DNA of 64,000 nt from an uncultured Eubacteriales bacterium (GCA_934647945.1 CAKUFK010000001.1:1-64000); one strand, 5' to 3'. Positions 45,507-54,819 are shown, numbered from the stretch's first letter. Made by a program: numbers and translations. Notes: generated from the letters alone by a model not told the origin.

Positions 45507-45815
45507 ACATGGCATATCGGGTTTCATTCAAAAGCGGCGGGGAGTAGCCCCGCCGCTCTCGGACTGTCGAAAAAGTAGAAAAAGCGCATTCGATGGCCCA
45601 AACGGCCACGGTGAGTTCAGGATCCGTGTTTTCGAGGACAGGTGCCTCGAAAACACTCCTTATAAGCGACAAAGGGCGGAAACACGGTGTGTTTCCGCCC
45701 TTTGCCAAGAGTAGGGGTGAACCTGGCGGGGACAGAGGGAACAAGGTGAGCGATAGCAAACCGCCGTGATCCGGCGTCCCCGCCGCTTTTGCGTATACGT
45801 ATTGGCCGCGGACAA
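45507..45815. other. Gene-free stretch of stacked hairpins
   Basis: Three perfect hairpins: AGCGGCGGGG-agtag-CCCCGCCGCT (45533-45557, likely terminator of the gene above), GTGTTTTCGAGG with CCTCGAAAACAC (45626-45656), and AAAGGGCGGAAACAC-ggt-GTGTTTCCGCCCTTT (45671-45703). The block also resembles 37610-37672, suggesting a dispersed intergenic repeat. Confidence 0.5.
45671..45703. terminator. Strong hairpin near the leuB 3' end
   Basis: 15-bp perfect stem with three-base loop and flanking A/T runs on both strands, placed to end leuB transcripts. Confidence 0.55.
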
Positions 45816-46892
45816 TCAGGCCAGAGCGGCGGCCACGGCGTCCCCCATCGCGGCGGTGCCGATTTTTTGACAGCCCTCCGCGGCGATATCCGGGGTGCGC
45901 AGGCCTTTGCTAAGAACCGTCTCCACCGCCTTTTCGATCGCGTCCGCCGCCGCCGTCTCGGCGAGAGAATAGCGCAGCAGCATCGCCGCTGAAAGGATGG
46001 TGGCCAAAGGATTGGCCACGTCCTGCCCGGCGATGTCGGGCGCGGAACCATGAATGGGCTCGTACAGGCCCCTTGTCCCCTCTCCCAGCGAGGCGGAGGG
46101 CAGCATCCCGATCGATCCCGCAATCTGGGAGGCCTCGTCCGACAGGATATCTCCAAACATATTCGAGGTGACGATGACGTCGAATTGCCGGGGATCCCGG
46201 ACCAGCTGCATCGCCGCGTTGTCCACATACAGATGGCGGAGCTCTACATCCGGATACTCCTCCGCCACCCGGATGACGGTTTCCCTCCACAGCCGGGAGG
46301 ACTCCAGGACATTGGCCTTATCGACGCTGTGGACCAAGCCCCGGCGCCGGCGGGCCGTGTCAAACGCCACCCGGGCGATCCGCTCCACCTCGGGAACGGA
46401 ATACCGCTCGGTATCGTAGGCGGATTCGGCACCGTCCACGCTGTCCCTGCCCCGCCGGCCGAAATAGATACCGCCGGTCAGCTCCCGGACCACCAGCAGA
46501 TCCATGTCGTCCCCGACGATGGAGGGGCGCAGCGGGCAGGCATCCTTGAGAGGTCCGTAAATCTTAGCGGGGCGCAGATTGGCGAAAAGCCCCAGGGCGG
46601 ACCGGATCCCAAGCAATCCCGCCTCAGGCCGCTGGTTTCCCGGCAAAGTATCCCATTTGTAGCCGCCGACCGCCCCCAGCAGGACGGCGTCGCTCTGTTT
46701 GCAGGCAGCGACAGTTTCCTCCGGCAACGGCGTTCCCGCCGCGTCGATGGCGCAGCCGCCCATCAGGGCATCGGTATAGGACAAGGCAAACCCATACCGG
46801 GCTGCCGCGGCATCCAGTACCTTAACCGCCTCCCGCACGATCTCCGGGCCGATGCCGTCCCCTTTCAGCAGGGTGAGTTTATAGGTGTTCAT
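45816..46892 (-). CDS. leuB: 3-Isopropylmalate dehydrogenase
   Basis: 358 residues with LLKGDGIGPEIVREA, LRPAKIYGPL, VRELTGGIYFG and the NAD/metal segment GDILSDEASQIAGSIG. Oxidises 3-isopropylmalate in leucine synthesis. AAAGGAG precedes the ATG, 41 bases after leuA. leuCD, which supply its substrate, are not in the window. Confidence 0.95.
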   Translation of the reverse strand: MNTYKLTLLKGDGIGPEIVREAVKVLDAAAARYGFALSYTDALMGGCAIDAAGTPLPEETVAACKQSDAVLLGAVGGYKWDTLPGNQRPEAGLLGIRSALGLFANLRPAKIYGPLKDACPLRPSIVGDDMDLLVVRELTGGIYFGRRGRDSVDGAESAYDTERYSVPEVERIARVAFDTARRRRGLVHSVDKANVLESSRLWRETVIRVAEEYPDVELRHLYVDNAAMQLVRDPRQFDVIVTSNMFGDILSDEASQIAGSIGMLPSASLGEGTRGLYEPIHGSAPDIAGQDVANPLATILSAAMLLRYSLAETAAADAIEKAVETVLSKGLRTPDIAAEGCQKIGTAAMGDAVAAALA

Positions 46893-46933
46893 AATAACCG
46901 TCTCCTTTATCTTGGATATAGACCATAAGCCTC

Positions 46934-48622
46934 TCAGCCGTTTCCCCCGGCCTCCGCCGAAGCTCTGTTCATGGCACAGAGGACGCCCTGGATGGAGGCG
47001 AGGTTGATGTTGCTCTCGATGCCGACACCGAAAACCGGTTTACCGTCGGATGTCTTGAGCTCGATGTAGGCGATGGCCTTGGAATCCGATCCGGTGGAAA
47101 TCGCGTGCTCATGATAGGATTGGAAAGTGTAGCCGGTGATACCCACGCTGCGCAAGGCGTTGAAGAAGGCGTCGAGCGGACCGTTTCCGATTCCCTCCAG
47201 GTCCCGGCAGACACCGTCCACGCTCAGGGTGCCTTTGAAATGCACGCCGTTCGTGCTACCCGATTCCTCGAACAGAGTATGCCCGGCCAGGGCGTATGTC
47301 CGCGGCACTTCCAGATAATGCCGGCGGAACACGCCGAACAGCTCGTCGGAGGAGAGCTCCCGGCCGGCCCGGTCGCATTCCGCCTTGACCAGCGCCCCGA
47401 ATTCGGGATGCATAGCCTTGGGCAGGTTGTAACCGAAAACCGTCTGCATGACAAAGGCCGCGCCGCCCTTCCCCGACTGGGAATTGATCCGGATGATCGG
47501 CTCGTACTGCCGTCCGACGTCGGCGGGATCGATGGGCAGGTAAGGGATCTCCCAGTATTCGGTACCCGAATCCCGCATATACTGCATCCCCTTGTTGATC
47601 GCGTCCTGATGGGAGCCCGAGAAGGCGGTGAAGACCAGCTCCCCGGCGTAGGGCTGCCGTTCCGGCACCCGCATCTTGGTGCACCGCTCATACATCTCCT
47701 TGAGCGCGGGCAGGCGGCTGAAATCGAGGCCGGGATCCACCCCCTGGGTATACATATTGAGCCCCATGGTGACGATGTCCAGATTACCGGTCCGCTCCCC
47801 GTTGCCGAAGAGGGTCCCTTCCACCCGTTCGGCTCCCGCCAGCAGCGCCAGCTCGGACGCCGCCACACCGGTGCCCCGGTCGTTGTGGGGATGGATGCTG
47901 ATGACCGCGGCCTCGCGGTTCGGCAGATGACGGATGAAATATTCCACCTGGTCGGCGTAGGTGTTGGCGGTGCACATCTCGACGGTGTTGGGCAGGTTGA
48001 GGATGACCGGGTTCTCCTTCGTAGAACCCAGCGCCTCCATCACTGCGGCGCAGATGGCCACGGCATTGTCCATCTCGGTACCCGAAAAGCTCTCCGGGGA
48101 ATACTCATACCGGATACGGGTATCTCCCTCATAGCTTTCGGTCAGCTCCCGGATGAGCCGGGCGCCCTCCACGGCAATGCCGATGATGCCGTCCATCTCC
48201 TTATGGAACACCACCTTGCGCTGCAAAGTGGAGGTGGAATTGTAGAAATGGACGATGACGTTTTTGGCACCCCGGATCGCCTCAAAGGTGCGGCGGATCA
48301 GATGCTCCCGGGCCTGGACGAGGACCTGGATGGTCACGTCGTCCGGGATATGGCCGCCTTCGATCAGCTCGCGGCAGATAGCATACTCCGTTTCGGAGGC
48401 GGAGGGAAACCCCACCTCGATCTCCTTAAAGCCCATATCGCAGAGAGCCTTAAAGAATTCGAGCTTTTCCTCCATATTCATCGGATCCACCAGCGCCTGA
48501 TTGCCGTCCCGCAGGTCAACGCTGCACCATATCGGCGCTTTTTCGATCACCCGGTCCGGCCACTGCCGGTCGGGCAGCCGGACAGGCGTGAAGGGTCTGT
48601 ATTTTTGAAATTGGGGTTTCAT
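46934..48622 (-). CDS. leuA: 2-Isopropylmalate synthase (LeuA type 2)
   Basis: 562 residues from MKPQFQKYRP. This ATG is nine bases after AGGAGG; the one three codons earlier touches the SD. Catalytic barrel with CSVDLRDGNQALVDPM, SIHPHNDRGTGVAA and LFGNGERTGNLDIVTMG, and a C-terminal regulatory domain for leucine feedback. The first committed step of leucine synthesis; preceded by a T-box leader. Confidence 0.95.
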   Translation of the reverse strand: MKPQFQKYRPFTPVRLPDRQWPDRVIEKAPIWCSVDLRDGNQALVDPMNMEEKLEFFKALCDMGFKEIEVGFPSASETEYAICRELIEGGHIPDDVTIQVLVQAREHLIRRTFEAIRGAKNVIVHFYNSTSTLQRKVVFHKEMDGIIGIAVEGARLIRELTESYEGDTRIRYEYSPESFSGTEMDNAVAICAAVMEALGSTKENPVILNLPNTVEMCTANTYADQVEYFIRHLPNREAAVISIHPHNDRGTGVAASELALLAGAERVEGTLFGNGERTGNLDIVTMGLNMYTQGVDPGLDFSRLPALKEMYERCTKMRVPERQPYAGELVFTAFSGSHQDAINKGMQYMRDSGTEYWEIPYLPIDPADVGRQYEPIIRINSQSGKGGAAFVMQTVFGYNLPKAMHPEFGALVKAECDRAGRELSSDELFGVFRRHYLEVPRTYALAGHTLFEESGSTNGVHFKGTLSVDGVCRDLEGIGNGPLDAFFNALRSVGITGYTFQSYHEHAISTGSDSKAIAYIELKTSDGKPVFGVGIESNINLASIQGVLCAMNRASAEAGGNG

Positions 48623-48644
48623 CTCGGCCATCCTCCTTTGTAAT

Positions 48645-48681
48645 AAAAAAACGCCCGTCCCTGTATTGACAGGGACGGGCG
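48645..48681 (-). terminator. T-box terminator
   Basis: CGCCCGTCCCTGT, loop caat, ACAGGGACGGGCG, then seven T, on the minus strand before leuA. Confidence 0.9.
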
Positions 48682-48937
48682 ACGAATCGCACGCGGTACC
48701 ACCCAGCTTCGGGCGCCGAAACGCCCCTCTGCCGCTTCGCCGCACCAAGGTGCGGAAAGCGCCGGCCGTTAACGCGGCCACGCGGTCCGCCCTACCCCTC
48801 ACGGCTCGGACGGACGACTCCGGGATGAGCTATACACACAGGCACCGCCGCCGGCTCGCACCTTCCGCCGGCTCTCTTTTGACGGGGACCCCTGTCTTAT
48901 TCCCTTCAGCGTCTTTCACTGGTCTATTGGGTTGTTA
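48645..48937 (-). ncRNA. T-box leader of leuA (leucine)
   Basis: Minus-strand leader carrying the T-box sequence GGGTGGTACCGCG (rc of 48692-48704), which pairs with the acceptor end of uncharged tRNA, followed by a terminator. A CTC leucine codon in the presumed Stem I specifier loop (rc of 48827-48829) fits the leuA context; the specifier position is a judgement from partial folding. Uncharged tRNA-Leu would stabilise the antiterminator and raise leuA-leuB expression. Confidence 0.85.
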
Positions 48938-48943
48938 GGTTTC

Positions 48944-48972
48944 ATTATAAGCGCCGGGCTGCCGTTTGTCAA
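48944..48972 (-). promoter_or_regulatory. Promoter of the leuA leader
   Basis: Exact consensus: TTGACA, 17-bp spacer, TATAAT. Strong initiation with control left to the T-box. Confidence 0.85.
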
Positions 48973-49108
48973 GGGGTGAAAACCGCCCTCCCTGTTCAAG
49001 AAATTGATGGAGAAACGTCCGCCGGCTTGCCGAAGCACCTGCCGCTACAAGGCATCGCCTTATAGCGGACCCAAAGATACTGAAAAAGTAAAAGACCGCC
49101 GGGCAACG

Positions 49109-49166
49109 CTGTCGATTTCATCGACAGTCTTTATTGAAAGCTATTCAACCGTATGATATAATAAAA
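49109..49166 (+). repeat. Direct repeat, copy 1 (promoter of DUF4375 gene)
   Basis: 58-bp unit: a CTGTCGAT-ttc-ATCGACAG hairpin, then TTGAAA (49134-49139), 17-bp spacer, TATAAT (49157-49162). Nearly identical to 49668-49725. Confidence 0.75.
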
Positions 49167-49200
49167 TCGGCAAATTAAGGTACGGTTAGGAGAATATGCG

Positions 49201-49608
49201 GTGGGACTGTTCTTTAAAAAGAAGAAAAAAGATAAAGAAGTATGGAATATGACTGAAAAAGATTTGAGATGGAATCGATTTCTGCGAGACATATGCTTTC
49301 GAGATGTAGAAACATTATCGGAAATTCAAAAAATAGCTGTGCTATGTTTTTGGTACGATACGGAAGTGAACAGCGGCGGGCACAGCGGATATTTCGATTG
49401 CTGTCCAGATACTGTTCCGCAGGAATTGATAAGTGCGATATTAGTAGTCGGTTATAAAGCCATTGCCGATAATTATCAAAAAGCATTGTCTGAAGGGGAA
49501 AAGGACGACTGGGTCGAGACCGATACTGCCTATTATAACTTTTCACCGTCTCTTTGTGATTGCTTACGGGAGTTTGTCGAGAGCAACAAAGACATCATAT
49601 TTCATTAA
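49201..49608 (+). CDS. DUF4375 (DMP19-related) protein, 135 aa
   Basis: GTG start with AGGAGA upstream. Basic N-terminus (FFKKKKKDKE), then a DUF4375-like core: LCFWYDTEVNSGGHSGYF and ELISAILVVGYKAIADNY. The family includes DMP19-like DNA-mimic proteins and immunity-type proteins. The gene is AT-rich relative to its surroundings, lies alone between two copies of a promoter repeat, and is probably an acquired cassette. Confidence 0.65.
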   Translation: MGLFFKKKKKDKEVWNMTEKDLRWNRFLRDICFRDVETLSEIQKIAVLCFWYDTEVNSGGHSGYFDCCPDTVPQELISAILVVGYKAIADNYQKALSEGEKDDWVETDTAYYNFSPSLCDCLREFVESNKDIIFH

Positions 49609-49939
49609 GGGCCTGTATTCATACAAATCCCAAACCGGGTTACTATAAGAGCTGCCGGGGGCTAACTCTGTCGATTGCACCAACAGTCTTTATTGCAAGC
49701 TATTCAACCGTATAGTATAATAAAAGGAAGAAAAACCAGAAGAAAAACGAGATAGTAATCAAAAACCAAAGGAAATCTTAGCCAATACGAATTTAGCGGG
49801 GGGCACTGATTTGAAGGTGACTCTCCGTTTTTGTCTATTTACATAAGCTATAGCAACGAAACTGCCGATCCGATATAGCAAACCGGCTGAAAAGCAGAGC
49901 CCCCACAGAGGCATATGCGCCGTCTGCGGGGGCAAAAAA
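49609..49939. other. Gene-free stretch after the cassette
   Basis: Contains the second copy of the promoter repeat. Downstream of it no frame with an SD can be supported, as if the gene it once drove has been lost or deleted. Confidence 0.5.
49668..49725 (+). repeat. Direct repeat, copy 2
   Basis: Same layout as copy 1, 559 bp apart: TTGCAA (49693-49698), 17-bp spacer, TATAAT (49716-49721). The hairpin is weaker than in copy 1. It faces no supported gene. Confidence 0.75.
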
Positions 49940-50605
49940 TTAAATATTAAAAGAGGCCGGCTGCGCCTTGGCCGGATCGAAGCTCTGGCCGCCGGGCCCG
50001 GACAGGTCGAAATAGATCCGGGCGTTGTGGGTGGTACCCCAGTCTTTCTGGGAGCCGGTGTCCTGAATGCGGTTGAAAGCCTCCCGGAACATGGTGTTGT
50101 GGGCCTCCTCCCGGTTGAGCAGGAAGTCGATGGTCTCCCGGACCCCCTTGTCGTCGATCTGGCGGTACAGGTATTCGTAAACCACCTTGGCCCGCTGTTC
50201 GGCCGCGATATCCGACAGGATATCCGCCGCGGCATCGCCGGTTTCGTTGACATAGGCGGCGGTCCAGAGATAGCCGCTGGCGTTGGCGAGCATAGGGGTC
50301 AGGCCGGTCAGGACATGGGCTTCCACGTTCCCCACCGTGGCGTTCATGGCGTCGAGATCGTCGCCGTTGAGCATATTGACGGTGGCGCTGATCATCTCCA
50401 GATGGCAGAGCTCCTCCGCCGCCACGTCCAGGAACAGGTCCTTGATCTCCTTATCCTTGATCCGCATACTTTGGGACAGGTATTGCAGGGCGGCTTTCAG
50501 TTCCCCCTGCGGGCCGCCCAGCTGTTCCTGCAGCAGCGCGGCGTAGTTGGGATTCGGCCGGTCCACCCGGACGGGGTTGAGATATTGCTTTTCGTGCTTG
50601 AACAT
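49940..50605 (-). CDS. cotJC: Manganese catalase-like spore coat protein (CotJC)
   Basis: 221 residues from MFKHEKQYLN with AAGGAGG upstream. Ferritin-like four-helix fold with di-metal ligands: LKAALQYLSQSM, EELCHLEMISATVN, AEQRAKVVYEYLYRQ, NREEAHNTMF. In spore formers such proteins sit in the inner coat and remove peroxide. Follows ligA with a gap of about 80 bases on the same strand. Confidence 0.9.
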   Translation of the reverse strand: MFKHEKQYLNPVRVDRPNPNYAALLQEQLGGPQGELKAALQYLSQSMRIKDKEIKDLFLDVAAEELCHLEMISATVNMLNGDDLDAMNATVGNVEAHVLTGLTPMLANASGYLWTAAYVNETGDAAADILSDIAAEQRAKVVYEYLYRQIDDKGVRETIDFLLNREEAHNTMFREAFNRIQDTGSQKDWGTTHNARIYFDLSGPGGQSFDPAKAQPASFNI

Positions 50606-50683
50606 GGCGTTTCCTCCTTGCAAAATCGAGTTCCCCCATAGTATGCGCAGACGAATCCCGATTTTGCAGAAAAACACCGGCTT

Positions 50684-52660
50684 TTATTTGAGCATCTCTT
50701 CAAACTCCGCCTGGCTGATGACCCGGATCCCGAGCTGTCTGGCTTTGGCGAGCTTACCGCCCGCGTCCTCCCCGGCCAGGACCACCGACGTTTTCTTCGA
50801 TACGCTGCCCGCGGTTTTTCCGCCGTATCGCTCGATGAGAGCGGCGGCCTCATCCCGCTTCAGGGTGGGCAGGGTGCCGGTGAGGACAAAGGTCATGCCG
50901 GCAAAGCGGTCGTCCGCCCGCTCGCTGTTGTCCACCATCCGCACCCCCGCCCGCGCCAGCTCCTCCACCATTTTCCGGGATGGCTCCAGCTCGAAAAAGC
51001 GGACCACGCTCTCCGCCATGATCTCCCCGAAGCCGTCGATGGCGTTGATATCGTCGAGAGAGGCCTCCATCACCGCGTTCATGGTTCCGAAACGGCCCGC
51101 CAGCAGCTTTGCCGCTTTCTGGCCGATATGGCGGATGCCCAGGGAGAAGAGCACCCGGTCCAACCCGGCTTCCTTGGACTTTTCGAGTGCCGCCAGGAGG
51201 TTCTCCGCCGACTTGTCCCCCATCCGGTCGAGCGCCGCCACCGCGTCGGGGTCGAGATGGTAAAGATCGTATACATGGGTGATCAGGCCGGCGTCCATGA
51301 GCTGCTCGAGCACGGCCGGGCCGAGCCCCTCGATATCCATGGCGTCTCTCGAGGCGAAGTGGATCAGGTGGCGCAAACGCTGGGCCGGACAGTCGGGATT
51401 CAGACAGCGCAGGGCCGCCTCGTCCTCCTCCCTCGATACTGGGGCCCCGCAGGACGGGCAGGCCGACGGCATCTCAAAGGCGGCCTCCCCGCCGTGGGCG
51501 GCCACCCGCACCACCTCGGGGATGATGTCCCCCGCTTTGCGCAGCACCACCCGATCCCCGACCGCGAGCTGTTTTTCCCGGATAAATTCCTCGTTGTGCA
51601 GGGTGGCCCGACTGACGGTCGTTCCCGCCAGTTCCACCGGCTCGAACAGGCCGGTCGGGGTGAGCACCCCGGTCCGGCCGACGTTGATCTCCACGCCGAG
51701 TAGCACGGTCTCCTTTTCCTCCGGCGGATATTTGAACGCCGCCGCCCATTTGGGGAACTTGGAGGTGCTGCCCAGCCGCTCCCGCTGGGCAAAATCGTCC
51801 ACCTTGACCACCGCCCCGTCGATGTCGAAGGACAGGGCGCGGCGCAGGCCGCCGATCCGTTCCACCTCGGCGATCACCTCGTCGATGGAGCCGGTTTTCT
51901 TATAAAAAGGAATCACCGGGAACCCCAGCTCCCGCATCCGCTCGAGAGAGGCGGCGTGACCGCTTACCTCCTCCCCCTCGATGAGCTGGAGGTTGAAGAT
52001 AAAGAGATCCAGCCCCCGGCCCCGCGTGACCCGGGGATCCTTTTGGCGCAGGGATCCCGCCGCCGCGTTCCGCGGGTTTTTAAACGGTTTTTCCCCTTCG
52101 AGCTCCTGCCGCTCCACCAGGGCGGCGAAACTCTCCCGGGGCATATACACCTCTCCCCGGACGATGACGCGGGGGAGCGGGGCGGTCAGGCGGGCCGGGA
52201 TGGACCGGATGGTGCGCAGGTTGGCCGACACATCCTCCCCCGTCACCCCATCTCCCCGGGTGGCGCCTCTCTTAAACACGCCGTCCACATACTCGAGGGC
52301 GACGGACAGGCCGTCGATTTTCGGCTCCACCACATACTGCGGATCCTCGACCGTCTCCCGGACCCGCAGATCGAATTCCCGCAGCTCCTCGATATCGAAC
52401 ACATCCTGCAGGCTGGCGAGCGGCACCTCGTGGGCCACGGGGGTGAACAGCGCCGACACCTCGCCATGCACCCGCTGGGTGTAGGAATCGGCCGTGACCA
52501 GCTGGGGATAATCCGTTTCCAGCGTCCGCAGCTCCCTGGTCAGGGCGTCGAACTCGCTGTCCTCGATTTCCGGGTCATCCAGGTCGTAATACCGCCGGCT
52601 GTGGTACTCGATCTGTTCCCGCAGCGCCGTCACCCGCTGTTTGGCCTCCTCAAAATCCAT
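50684..52660 (-). CDS. ligA: NAD-dependent DNA ligase
   Basis: 658 residues. Adenylation lysine in VVEPKIDGLS, ATRGDGVTGEDVS, the zinc finger (CPSCGAP and CLNPDCPAQ), helix-hairpin-helix repeats (DIEGLGPAVLEQLM) and a C-terminal BRCT domain (FVLTGTLPTLKRDEA, SKKTSVVLAGEDAG). Essential for replication and repair. Confidence 0.96.
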   Translation of the reverse strand: MDFEEAKQRVTALREQIEYHSRRYYDLDDPEIEDSEFDALTRELRTLETDYPQLVTADSYTQRVHGEVSALFTPVAHEVPLASLQDVFDIEELREFDLRVRETVEDPQYVVEPKIDGLSVALEYVDGVFKRGATRGDGVTGEDVSANLRTIRSIPARLTAPLPRVIVRGEVYMPRESFAALVERQELEGEKPFKNPRNAAAGSLRQKDPRVTRGRGLDLFIFNLQLIEGEEVSGHAASLERMRELGFPVIPFYKKTGSIDEVIAEVERIGGLRRALSFDIDGAVVKVDDFAQRERLGSTSKFPKWAAAFKYPPEEKETVLLGVEINVGRTGVLTPTGLFEPVELAGTTVSRATLHNEEFIREKQLAVGDRVVLRKAGDIIPEVVRVAAHGGEAAFEMPSACPSCGAPVSREEDEAALRCLNPDCPAQRLRHLIHFASRDAMDIEGLGPAVLEQLMDAGLITHVYDLYHLDPDAVAALDRMGDKSAENLLAALEKSKEAGLDRVLFSLGIRHIGQKAAKLLAGRFGTMNAVMEASLDDINAIDGFGEIMAESVVRFFELEPSRKMVEELARAGVRMVDNSERADDRFAGMTFVLTGTLPTLKRDEAAALIERYGGKTAGSVSKKTSVVLAGEDAGGKLAKARQLGIRVISQAEFEEMLK

Positions 52661-52721
52661 CCCGGACCCTCTCCTCTTTCGCTGATAGAGTTAGTATACC
52701 AAATATTGTGGCGTTTTTCCA

Positions 52722-53471
52722 CTATTTCACATCCGCGTAATCAAAGATTTTTCGCACGATGTCCGCCTGATCGCCGTCCACCTGGGTGAAGGAATCCGGA
52801 ACCTCGCCGACCAGCACCGTTTCGGCCACCAGGTAATTCGTGGTGGTTTCGATGGAGGAACGGAACCCCGGGATCGCCGCGTAGATCCGGACCGTGACCT
52901 CCAGCTCGATCTGGTGGGAGGTCTGGTTGATGCCGGCGCTCGTGAAGCGGCTGTTCATGACCGAAAGGGCGGTGCCGCTCATGCTGATTTTGATAGGGAT
53001 ATAGGGGCCGCGGCCGGTGAAGAAATCCCCGCCGATCAGGTTCCCGAACGGGATCTCCACCGTCTGTTTCTTATAGTTCTCCAGTTCGTCCATTACGGCG
53101 CCGGTGGCCGCCGCCTTGAGGCGGTTGATCTGCACCACATCTGCCTCAATGGAGGTGATCGTCCCCTGATCGTCCTTTTGGACCGTCACAAGCTGATCGT
53201 ATGTGATATTGGAGGCCGAAAGCGCCTTTTCCACCCCGTCGTTGACCGCCCGCATGGCCACCCATTTCGCTGCCGTCTCGCCATAGGCCTGGATCAAGGG
53301 GCGGAGATTGCGCTCTATCATGATCAGCAGCCCGGCCAGCAGGCACAAAACCGCCAACACCCGCAGCCTGGCTGGCAGCCGGCCCCGTCCCCCTTCGTAC
53401 GGACGCCGCACCGGTGGGAGCCCCCTGCCGAACGCCCGGCGTCTTCCCATGCGTCTGCGCACCGCGCTCAC
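52722..53471 (-). CDS. yunB: Sporulation protein YunB
   Basis: 249 residues from a GTG with AGGAAAGG upstream; an ATG seven codons later is possible. Basic N-terminus, one membrane span (RVLAVLCLLAGLLIMIE), then the YunB-type outer domain with KWVAMRAVNDGVEKAL, IPFGNLIGGDFFTGRGP and QTSHQIELEVTVRIYA. Required for sporulation in Bacillus, made under sigma-E; biochemical role unknown. Confidence 0.9.
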   Translation of the reverse strand: MSAVRRRMGRRRAFGRGLPPVRRPYEGGRGRLPARLRVLAVLCLLAGLLIMIERNLRPLIQAYGETAAKWVAMRAVNDGVEKALSASNITYDQLVTVQKDDQGTITSIEADVVQINRLKAAATGAVMDELENYKKQTVEIPFGNLIGGDFFTGRGPYIPIKISMSGTALSVMNSRFTSAGINQTSHQIELEVTVRIYAAIPGFRSSIETTTNYLVAETVLVGEVPDSFTQVDGDQADIVRKIFDYADVK

Positions 53472-53670
53472 GCCCTTTCCTCACGATTTGCACCCGGTAT
53501 TAACCAGTGTATACAGGACAGGAAAAAAGGGTGCGTGCAAAATCCGGGGAAACCGGGTTTTATCGGCCCATACGGCTCGTTTTTCCGCCGAATGCCGCCG
53601 AATGAGAAAATTTGATAAGCCGGAAGGCACTGCCACTTCAAAGCGGAACGCGGCTGCCTGAACCCATAGA

Positions 53671-53703
53671 AAACCCCGGCCGATCTGCCGTCGGCCGGGG
53701 TTT
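53671..53703. terminator. Hairpin left of repeat element E1
   Basis: AAACCCCGGCCGA, seven-base loop, TCGGCCGGGGTTT: perfect 13-bp stem directly before E1. No plus-strand gene ends here, so it may belong to the repeat element. Confidence 0.5.
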
Positions 53704-53706
53704 ATA

Positions 53707-54228
53707 GGTTAAAAACCACCCAAATCTCTGGGGGCCACGGGCCCCCTCCTTGTATAGCGTTGGTTCAAAAGCCTATGTCCCTGCCGGTTTTCATCAAAAG
53801 AAAACCGGCCGATTACTTGGGGGTTTGGGGGCGAAGCCCCCGGCGTCTCTTTGCCTCCTTTCTCCGCGCGGAGAAAGGAGGTGGCCGCGCATAAAAGCTC
53901 TACCGGGTTTGGCTGCCTGCCGGTTGCGCGGACATACCGCAGCAAAAGTCTGGCCTGAGGGCCATCCCCTTTGTTGACGCAAAAGGGCCGGCAGAACGCG
54001 GAAAGAACCGTCGGGGGGAGTTCCCCCGAACCCCGATATTTGGATTTTTAGGGCCATTGTGGGGCACCACAATGGCGGGTGACCGGCCCCAGATCCCGCC
54101 GGTATAGAGGAGCTTTCAGGGGCGAGGCCGGCTTTCTCTTTAGGAAAGCCGGCGGGAACGTCCTCTATTGAACCGACGATTATACTAAGGGGGCCCGAGG
54201 CCCCCGGAGATTTGAGTGCTTTCTAACC
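53707..54228 (+). repeat. Structured repeat element E1 with inverted termini
   Basis: A 522-bp noncoding element with about 60-bp imperfect inverted ends (53707-53767 and 54169-54228). Inside are perfect hairpins: GCCGGTTTTC/GAAAACCGGC (53783-53809), GGGGGC/GCCCCC (53827-53841), a 28-bp palindrome (53854-53881) followed by tggccgcgcat, GCCATTGTGG/CCACAATGGC (54053-54076) and GCCGGCTTTC/GAAAGCCGGC (54127-54153). Its order of blocks matches E2 read on the opposite strand. Confidence 0.75.
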
Positions 54229-54246
54229 TGTATTTTGGCTGCCGCG

Positions 54247-54819
54247 TCATACAAAGAGAGGCTGCAGCTGCATGCCGCTCATGGCAGCGGCGATGGTGTC
54301 CGGAATCCGGGTGAAATCCGCCACGAGCGAATTCGGCTTGTTCACCGCGTCGTCCTGGCTCATGGGAACAAAATAGATGTTTTTCGTGTTCTTTAACAGC
54401 GCGATGTTCCGCATGGAGGCGCCCAGCGCGTCGTTGGTGGAGACCGCCAGCACGACCGGCCGGCTGCGCCGCAAATGGGATTTAACGGCCAGGGACACCG
54501 GTGAATCACTCAGCCCGTTGGCCAGGCGGCCGAGCGTGGTGCCGGTACAGGGGGCGACCACCAAGACGTCGAACAGGCCCTTGGGGCCGATCGGTTCCAC
54601 ATCCGTCAGCGTCGTCATGGGATCCCGGCCGGTCAGCTCGATGAGGCGGCGGCGGAAATCCTCCGCTTTTCCAAAACGGGTATCCAGGGTGGAGGCGTTG
54701 AAGGACAGGATGGGGGTGACCTCCATTCCCATCCCCACGAGTTCTTTGACCTGCATGAGCACCCGGTCGAAGGTGCAAAACGAGCCGGACATCGCAAATC
54801 CGACGGAAAGCTGCGTCAT
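54247..54819 (-). CDS. dpaB: Dipicolinate synthase subunit B
   Basis: 190 residues; flavoprotein-like fold with VGFAMSGSFCTF, LVVAPCTGTTLGRLANGLSDSPV and PVVLAVSTNDALG. With DpaA it oxidises dihydrodipicolinate to dipicolinic acid, the main spore-core solute. Starts at the last base of dpaA (TGATG overlap). Confidence 0.95.
   Translation of the reverse strand: MTQLSVGFAMSGSFCTFDRVLMQVKELVGMGMEVTPILSFNASTLDTRFGKAEDFRRRLIELTGRDPMTTLTDVEPIGPKGLFDVLVVAPCTGTTLGRLANGLSDSPVSLAVKSHLRRSRPVVLAVSTNDALGASMRNIALLKNTKNIYFVPMSQDDAVNKPNSLVADFTRIPDTIAAAMSGMQLQPLFV

Noticed and set aside
49726..49939. A second cassette gene after repeat copy 2
   Set aside because: No open frame with a start and SD is present.
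49759..50253. Long minus-strand frame in the cotJC region
   Set aside because: It is the alternative frame of cotJC; the reading with metal ligands and SD is the manganese catalase.
53794..54072. Open frames inside E1 and E2 (for example a 92-codon minus frame)
   Set aside because: No SD, low complexity, and the frames are not conserved between the two copies; the sequence is better explained as a structured repeat.
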